From Eutypa lata (lineage: Eukaryota; Ascomycota; Sordariomycetes; Xylariales; Diatrypaceae), in the NCBI GenBank assembly GCA_022661535.1, contig JAKULF010000003.1, positions 6,014,001-6,078,000 on the forward strand: a stretch of 64,000 nucleotides of DNA, read 5' to 3'. This document shows, piece by piece, positions 56,167 to 64,000 of this stretch. Under the pieces are notes generated by a model. That model saw nothing but the letters and a program-made list of their open reading frames with translations, had not been told where the DNA came from and did no database searches. Each line of letters starts with the position of its first letter. Within the stretch, counting starts at the first letter, position 1. Both the position numbers and the translations under genes were made by a program.

Positions 56167-58494
56167 ATGGCTCCGCATCCGTTGGCGGACCTGACAACCA
56201 ATGAGATTGGTCAGGCGCGCGACCTCGTACAGGCGAAACATCCCAGGACTCTATTGTCCTTCAAAGCCATCACACTAGAGGAGCCAACCAAGGAGTTGAT
56301 GCTAGAGTATCTCGAGGCTGAACATGCAGGAAAGTCAGCAACATGTCCCAACCGGATTGCATACTGTGCATATTACTTTCGAGGGACGGTGAGTAGGGGA
56401 GGGCGTGGCCCATCGACAAGCAGCTACGCAGGCTCACTAACACATAATAGCAAAAGCTTCTAACCGCCGAAGTGAATCTCACCACGGGCCAGACTCAAGT
56501 GGTGGACCACGAAGGCGATGGAGTTCACGGAAATGTTGACTTTGCCGAGGTGTTGGAGGTCGAAAAAGCGGTTATGGAATGTCCGGAAGTCCGGGCAGAG
56601 ATCGACAAGCTGATGCTTCCAGACCACTTGGAGGTCATCCCGGAACCGTGGGGCTTTGGCTCGGACGGAGTTGACGATCTCAGCCGGTACTTCCAGGTAT
56701 ACATGTTTATACGTGAAAAGGGGAAGCTCGACAGCAATCATTACGCGCGCCCCCTAGCTTTCTCGCCTATATTCGACCCCACCACAATGAAGCTTGTCAG
56801 AATTCAACATATCTCCACCGGGGCTGGCCATGACGTGAATGAACAGGGTGTATATAAGGAAACGCCGCCAAATGAGTATATTCCAAGCGAGGTTCAATTG
56901 AGAACCGATCTTGAGCCTCTGCACGTCGTTCAGCCGAACGGTCCCAGTTTCGAGATTACGAAAGACCGAGTCGTAAAGTGGCAGAAGTGGCAGATACGAG
57001 TCGGATTCAACTACCGCGAGGGACTAGTGCTGAGAGATATTCGATATGATGGACGGCCGCTCTTTTATCGAGTCAGTCTAAGCGAGATGTGCGTCCCATA
57101 TGGTGACCCTCGATCACCTTACCACCGAAAGATGGCTTTTGATCTCGGCGATGTCGGCGCCGGGATGGTGTGCAATAACCTGAAGCTTGGCTGTGATTGT
57201 CTGGGTAGCATTGCCTATCTTGACGGGCTCGTCTGCGATAGGGATGGGCACCCGGTTGTCAAGGAAAACGCAATCTGCATTCATGAGCAGGACAATGGAA
57301 TAGGTTGGAAGCATACGAATTATCGAACAGACAGTAAGTAATTATGTTGTAGGTTGTGTGTGGGGTTCAACGCATAGGGCTAACGGTTCGGAATAGATGC
57401 TTTCGTCGTTAGGAATAGGGAACTTGTTCTTCAGACTATTCTGACCGTCTCTAACTATGAGTGAGGAACCCCCCAATGCCCTAACTGGGCCTAGCTGAGG
57501 GTGCTGCTGACATGATAAAAAGATACATTCTCATGTTCATCTTCAACCAGGCTGGCGAGATGGAGTATCAGATCCGGGCTACTGGTATCCTCTCTACGTC
57601 AGCGATCAATGAGGGAGTAACTGTTGACTTTGGGACTGTGGTTCATCCGGGCGTACTCGCGGCCCATCATCAGCACATCTTGTCACTCCGCATCGATCCT
57701 ATCATTGGAAGCTACTTATATGGGAATACCGTCGTTCAGCAGGAGGCCGAAGCTATGCCGATGGATGAGTACAACCCACATGGTAATGGATACCGCGTGG
57801 TGAAAACAGACATTGTGACGGAGGGCGGGCACGACCTGGATTGGGCCAAATCACGGGTCTTCTCGGTGAAGAACCCCCACCTGTTGAACCCGATCAATGG
57901 TCTCCCAATCTCGTATAAACTCATGTTCCCGCCCGTGCCGCCTTTATTGTCCCACCCTTCCAGCTTCAACGCGAAGAGAGCGGAGTTTGGAGATCATCAC
58001 CTATACGTTACTAAATACCGCCCAGACGAATTGTTCTCCGGGGGCAAGTTCACTAATCAGAGTGGGTTTATTCCGTCCGCATTATTGACGGGTCGAGCAA
58101 TGAATAATGAGTGAAACTGCTAACGTCGGTTTTCTTGCCGCAGGCCGTGGAGATACCGGTATCAAGAGTTGGATTGCCAAAAACGAGGCAAGCACTGTCG
58201 ACCAAGACGTGGTTCTCTGGGTCCAGTTTGGACTGAACCATGTCCCCAGGATCGAAGATTTCCCAGTCATGTAAGAGTTCCCATCCTAACCAACAGCTAC
58301 TCAAGAGTCTGTGGTGCGAACCATTTCTCATAATCACTAATCGATAACCTTACAGGCCTGTTGAAACAGTCAGCGTTCATCTGAAGCCTGCAAACTTTTT
58401 CTCGAGAAATCCGGCCATTGATGTCCCTCCATCGACTCAAGCTCAAAACCGTTCCGTGCTTGTCCAAGGAAATGCGGCTTGTTGTAAATTGTAA
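56167..58494 (+). CDS. Copper amine oxidase (TPQ-dependent)
   Basis: Six exons: 56167-56388, 56451-57333, 57397-57460, 57523-58061, 58144-58270 and 58356-58494, joining in frame to 657 residues. The enzyme oxidises primary amines to aldehydes, releasing ammonia and hydrogen peroxide. Key residues are all present: catalytic base Asp305 in RKMAFDLGD, the topaquinone precursor Tyr389 in LTVSNYE (the consensus N-Y-D/E), and copper ligands His439 and His441 in HHQHILSLRID and His602 in NHVPRIEDFPVMP. The TPQ motif straddles the end of the small third exon. The product ends in a CCKL tail, with no clear signal peptide and no SKL or similar peroxisome signal in the usual form. It runs in the same direction as the amidase, 746 bp downstream. 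Confidence 0.94.
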
Positions 58495-59080
58495 TTAACC
58501 TCGGACCCAACTTAATGAATAGTCTAGTGTTGCGGACTAGTTGGGCTTTACCTCTTGCTCCAACCTACAATAAGACTGAGCCCTCTCCTAAAATCTGATG
58601 TCTCATAGTCTCCTCACCCCTTTCAAACATGAAACTCGACTCAACAAATGATCGATACCATCTTTCCTCTTTTAAGCTATCCCAGCATGACTGTCACTGT
58701 TATGGCTCCGATCTTGACGTACCTTAGGTAGTCATGCTAGTATTATATAGAACCCTGGTTTCCGAGTTATAGCTTAAGGTACCTACGATGGTCAATGAGT
58801 CTCTACATCGTGGGTAGCACCGAATGTTAGATTCCCATGTCATAAGTCTGGACCTTTACTCTGGGGTTAAGACCACCCTATAGGTCCACACTTAATCAAA
58901 TGACGAGGGACACACATCATAGATAACGTTAGGTTAATCATAGGTATACATGCTAATCACGGAAATGGGATAATCGCAGCATGCTCAAATTTCAATTGCA
59001 GCACAAAGTGCAGTACGCAACCTCGTGAAATTGTTTCTCGGCGATAAAATTCTACTGGCCATCAAAGATAAAACTGTTTA
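58495..59080. other. Intergenic, normal composition
   Basis: Non-coding flank of the amine oxidase gene with TACCTA/TAGGTA words at 58,721-58,732 and 58,779-58,785. Composition is ordinary until about 59,080, where the AT-rich block begins abruptly. Confidence 0.45.
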
Positions 59081-59747
59081 AATAAAATTAATAAAATTAT
59101 AAAATAATTTTCTTTATAATATTTTCATTTATAATAACTTTAAGTTTTTTTAAAAAAAACTTTAATATAAAGTTATTAATAATAATTAATTTTTTTAAAA
59201 TATAATTAAAAAAATTTAAAAATTTAAATTTAAAACTTTATTAAAAATAATATAAAAAGTTTTAAATTAAATAATAATAATTAAAAAAGTTTAAAAAAAA
59301 TTAATTATAATATAAATTATATTATTAAATTTCTTAACGATAACTTTAAAATATAAACGTAAAGTTTTTATTATAACGAATTAATATAACTTAATTCTTT
59401 TTAAATCTTTTTTATAAAAGCTTTATTTTTTTCTTTATATATTAATATAACGAAAAATAATTATTAACTTTATATATTAAATCTTTTATCGTTTTTATAA
59501 CTTATAATATAATAATATAAACTTTATTATAATTTTAATTATATTATAAATAAAATTAAATTAAATTAAAAAATTAAAGTAAAAATAAATTAAAATAATG
59601 TTTTTAAAATTAAATTTTATAAAATTTCGTTATTAATATCGAAATTCGTTAAAAAATCTTATTAAATCTTTTTTAAGCTTTTTAAACATTTTATTATTAT
59701 GTTTTTAAAACATTTTTATTTTTTAAAAATTTAAATTAATAATTAAT

Positions 59748-59749
59748 TT

Positions 59750-59786
<37 letters not shown>
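59748..59786. repeat. (TAA)n microsatellite
   Basis: An uninterrupted ATA/TAA run of about a dozen units inside the RIP block. Confidence 0.8.
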
Positions 59787-59790
<4 letters not shown>

Positions 59791-61627
59791 TTTTAATTAA
59801 TTTTTATAATTTCGTTTAATTAATAAATAAAACTTAAATTTTATAAAAGTTTTAAAATTAAATTTTTTAATTTTAATTTTACATTAACTTTTTCTTTAAA
59901 AATAATATTTATATAAAAAAAGTTTTTATTTTTTTTAATTATAATCGTAAATATAAATCGTTTTAAATAAAAATATTTAATAATTTAATTAAATATTAAA
60001 ATTTTAAAGCTTTAAACGAAACTTTAATTTTTTCTTCGTATTATAATATTAAAAAACTTTATAAAATAAATAAATATATTATTATTATTAAAAAAAGTTT
60101 AAGTTATAATTATTATTTCGTCGATTTATATATAACATTATAAAGTTGTAATTATAATTTTAAATTAATTTTTAATATTATAATACTTCGTAAATAATTT
60201 AAAAATATTATAAAATAATATATAAATTTAAATATTTAAATATTTAATATTTAATTTAATTTTAATAAAATAATTATAAGATTTATCGAAACTTTTAACT
60301 TTAAATAAATATTTTATAAAAATTAATTTTTAAAAACATTTAATATTTATAATTTAAATAACGAATATAAAGTTATTTTCGTTAAAAAATCGATTTATAT
60401 TTTAATGATAACTTTTATTTTTAATATTTTTAATTTAACTTTTAATAAATTTATTAATATTTTTATTCCTAATTTAAATTAAAACTTAATATTAACGTCG
60501 TTTTATATATTATAAAAAGCTTTATATTAAAAATTATTTTTTAAAATTATAAATTTTTATAATTTTTAAAATTTAATTATTATAATTTTAATATAAAAAT
60601 TAAAAAGAAAAAAAAATTAAAATAAAATAAAATAAAATCGAAAAATTATATTTTAAAAATTATAAGAATTAAAATTAAATATAATAAAAATTAAAAGTTA
60701 TAATAAAAAAAAAAAAAAAAAAAAAAAACTTAAAAAAAATTAATTAAAAAAAAAATAAAAAAAATTAATTTTAAAATTAATTTTTTTTAAAGATTTAATA
60801 ATTATTAATCGTAATTATTAAATTAAAATAAAAATTATTTATTTAAATAAAAAAAACATTTTATAATATAAAATAATATAAATTTTTTAATAAATCTTTT
60901 AAAAAAATAAATTAAAAAGTTTTAATATATTTTTTAAAAAATTAATAATAATAATTTAAATAAATAAATATTAATATTAAATTTAAAAATTACATTTATA
61001 ACTTTTCAATTAATAAAATTACGAATATTATTATATTAAAAAATTTATTTATTTATTTATTAAAATTAAATAAAACGAATTTAAATTATAAATTTATTTT
61101 TTTTCGTTTTAATTTTAATTCGTTTATAAAAAAATACTTTTTTATTAAAGTTATTAATTAATTTTAATATATTTTTATAAAAATTAATTAAAATTATTAT
61201 TTATTATTTTTTAAATTATAATCTTTTATTATATTAAATATTTTAAAATTAATTTTTCGTTAATTTAAAAAATCTTTTAAATTATTATACATTTAAGTTT
61301 ATATAAAATTTATTTTTAATTATTTTTATTTATTAATATATAATTAAATTATAATTATTTTCTTTTTAAATTATATTTTAATAATAACGTTAAATAAAAT
61401 TAAAATCTTTTTTTTAAATTATAATAAAAAGAAAATTTTTATTAAAAGAAATTTCGTAAAAGTTTATTTAATAAATAATAATTATAATAAAGTTTAAAGT
61501 AAATTTTTTTAATTAATTTATATTTACAAAATAAATATTTATAAATTATAATAAATTTTTATATTTATAAAAACGAAATTAATCGTAAATTAATTTTTTA
61601 AATAAAGTTTTTTATAAATTTTATAAT

Positions 61628-61724
61628 TAATAAAAAAATTAAAAAATTAAAAAATTAAAAAATTAAAAAATTAAAAAATTAAAAAATTAAAAAATTAAAA
61701 AATTAAAAAATTAAAAAATTAAAA
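61628..61724. repeat. (TTAAAAAA)n tandem repeat
   Basis: About a dozen nearly perfect copies of an 8-base unit. It is intact while surrounding sequence is heavily mutated, so it probably expanded after the RIP event, or has a unit that RIP cannot touch because it has no C or G. Confidence 0.85.
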
Positions 61725-62067
61725 AGAAAATTTAAAAATTTAAATTATATATTATTTTATAAATAAAGTTATATAAAAGTTATTAAAAATTAAAAATTAT
61801 ATTATTAAAAATTTAAATTAAAAATATTTAATTATATAAATGTTATTTCGATTATAAACGTTGAAATAATAACGTTTATATTAAACTTTTTCGTTTAATT
61901 TAATAATTTTAAATTATTACTTTATTATCTTATTAAATATTTTATATACTTTTACAATAAAGTAATTATTTAAAGTTATTATTATTTTCGTCGTTTTTTA
62001 TTTAACGACGTTTTTGTTTTTTAAATAATCGTTATCGTTAAATTATAAAATTAATAACTTTTAAATC

Positions 62068-62207
<140 letters not shown>

Positions 62208-64000
62208 CGTTACTTTTATTTTATTTTTACGAATAATTTATGGTTTTATAATTATATTTGTTATATTTATTATATTTAAAATATAATAACTTATTGTTTT
62301 TTAAATTAATTTTCGTTTATTATTATTATTATTATTATTTAAAAAAGTTAACGATAAAATCGTTATATATTTAAATTATCGTTATTATTAAAACTTATTA
62401 AAATATTTTTTTTTATTAAAACTTTTTATATTAAGTTATTATTTTAATTTAAAATAAAGTTAAAAAACATCGTAAATTATTAATTTAAATGTATTAATAT
62501 TTAAACTTTTTTAATACGTTAAATTAAACGTTAAAACTTAACGATATAATTTAATATTAATTATTTTAAGTTTTACTTAATGTATTAAAGTTACGTTTAT
62601 AAATTTATTTACTCGTTAATTTTTTTACTTTCGTATACTTTATTAAAAGTTTTCATTATTTCGATATTTTTATTAAATTTTATAATAACGTTAATAAAGC
62701 TTTTTATAACATTAACGACGATTATATTAATAATATAAGCTTAATCGATAATAATAAATTACGTTATATTGTCGTTTTTATATTTAACATTAATTAACGT
62801 TATTTAAAAGGTTATTTTTTATGTTTTTTTAATTATTTTCGTCGACGAATTTATTATTATTTAATAGTTTAAAGTTAAAGTTATTTTAATTTAAATATAA
62901 TTTTTTAATTATTATTAATTTACTTTTTATATTAATTAATAATTATTATATTTAACTTTATAAATTATTTATTTATTTTTAAAATACGTTTTTTTATTCG
63001 TTATTTTAATAAGTATAAATTATTATATAAATTTCGTTATTAAAGAAATTTTTTTTTTATCGTTTAACTTTTTAATAAAGTTAATTTTTTTAATCGTTAT
63101 AATAAATTTATATTAACGATTTTATTTTAAAGTTTTTTTAAATTAATTACGATTAATTATTTAAAATTAAAAAATGTTATTATATAAAAAGAAGTAATTA
63201 TTTAATGCATTAATTTTTTATTTATATTAATTTTAAAATAAATAAAATAAAATAACTTTTTTAAATTATTATTTAATTTATTAATTAATTATAAAAAACT
63301 AATTTTTTTACGTTTTTTTATATCGAAAATTTTATAATTATTAATATAATTTATTAATTTTTTTTTTTATTAATTTTGACTTTTTACGTTATTAATCTTT
63401 TTTATCTTTTATATAAACCTTTTTAAAACTTTAAAATATTCGTATAAAACGTAAAACGTTAATTAAGGTTTTATATTTTAATTTTCTTTTTTCATATAAG
63501 CTTTAAAGCTTTAATTTTAAAGTTTTTTTCGTAAAGTTATTACTTTAAATTAATAATCTTAACAAGTTTAAAGTTAAAGGCTTTATTAATTTTAATAATT
63601 AATTATTTAAATTTATTACGTTAATGATTTAAGTTTTATTATAACTTTCGAACTTATTTTTTAAAGTTATAACTTTTTTTTAAAATATAAAAATCATCGC
63701 TTATTATTTTCGACGAAGTTTTTTTCGAGAAAGTAATTAATCGACGACGTATATTAATTAATCGTGAATTTTATTATATAATAATAAAGTTAAAAAAGTA
63801 AACTTTCGTTTATTTAAAACTTACTTAAATAATAAATTTCGTAAATGTTTTTAAAAATGCATTATAATATATTTATAAAAATCTTTACTTCGAAATAAAT
63901 ATAATTATATCGTAAAATTATAAGCGATAAGTTTTTTCGTAATAATAATATTTTAATATTAAAAACGTTATTAAATTTAATAATTACGTTAAATAAAAAA

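Overview
This window is filamentous-fungal nuclear DNA, most likely an ascomycete of the Pezizomycotina. Support: genes are well spaced on both strands and carry short GT-AG introns (about 50-390 bp, several with a CTAAC-type branch point); there is a HET-C2 homologue, two Zn2Cys6 regulators and small secreted proteins; and the right end is a very AT-rich block with the signature of repeat-induced point mutation (RIP). Exon structures were worked out by hand from frames and splice signals. Every spliced model given closes in frame, but none was checked against transcripts.

Layout. 0-16 kb: an NmrA-like NAD(P)-binding protein, a decayed reading frame (2.3-3.6 kb), a secreted DUF7907-type protein, the glycolipid transfer protein HET-C2, a phospholipase D, a secreted double-psi beta-barrel protein, and a fragment resembling a HET domain. 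16.6-24.6 kb: the two subunits of the pyridoxal-phosphate synthase (PDX1/SNZ and PDX2/SNO) transcribed divergently from one intergenic region, then a METTL16-type RNA methyltransferase and a Zn2Cys6 regulator. 24.6-30.1 kb has no convincing gene.

30-42.3 kb: two proteins of unknown function, then housekeeping genes: nucleoporin Nup49/NSP49, polyadenylation factor Fip1, an unknown small membrane protein, FAM50/XAP5, and a FAR1-type zinc-binding protein probably derived from a transposase.

44-58.5 kb holds an FAD-dependent amine/amino-acid oxidase-like protein, an UNC93-like transporter, a Zn2Cys6 regulator, an amidase with a C-terminal extension, and a copper amine oxidase. Regulator and amidase are divergent, and amidase and amine oxidase run in tandem. 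This reads as a possible nitrogen-scavenging cluster (amide to amine to aldehyde plus ammonia), next to RIP-mutated heterochromatin. The functional link is inference from gene content.

59.08 kb to the end is the RIP-type block: almost only A and T, C mostly kept in CpG, few CpA/TpG, with long ATT and TTAAAAAA tandem repeats and no readable gene. I saw no tRNA, rRNA or CRISPR array.
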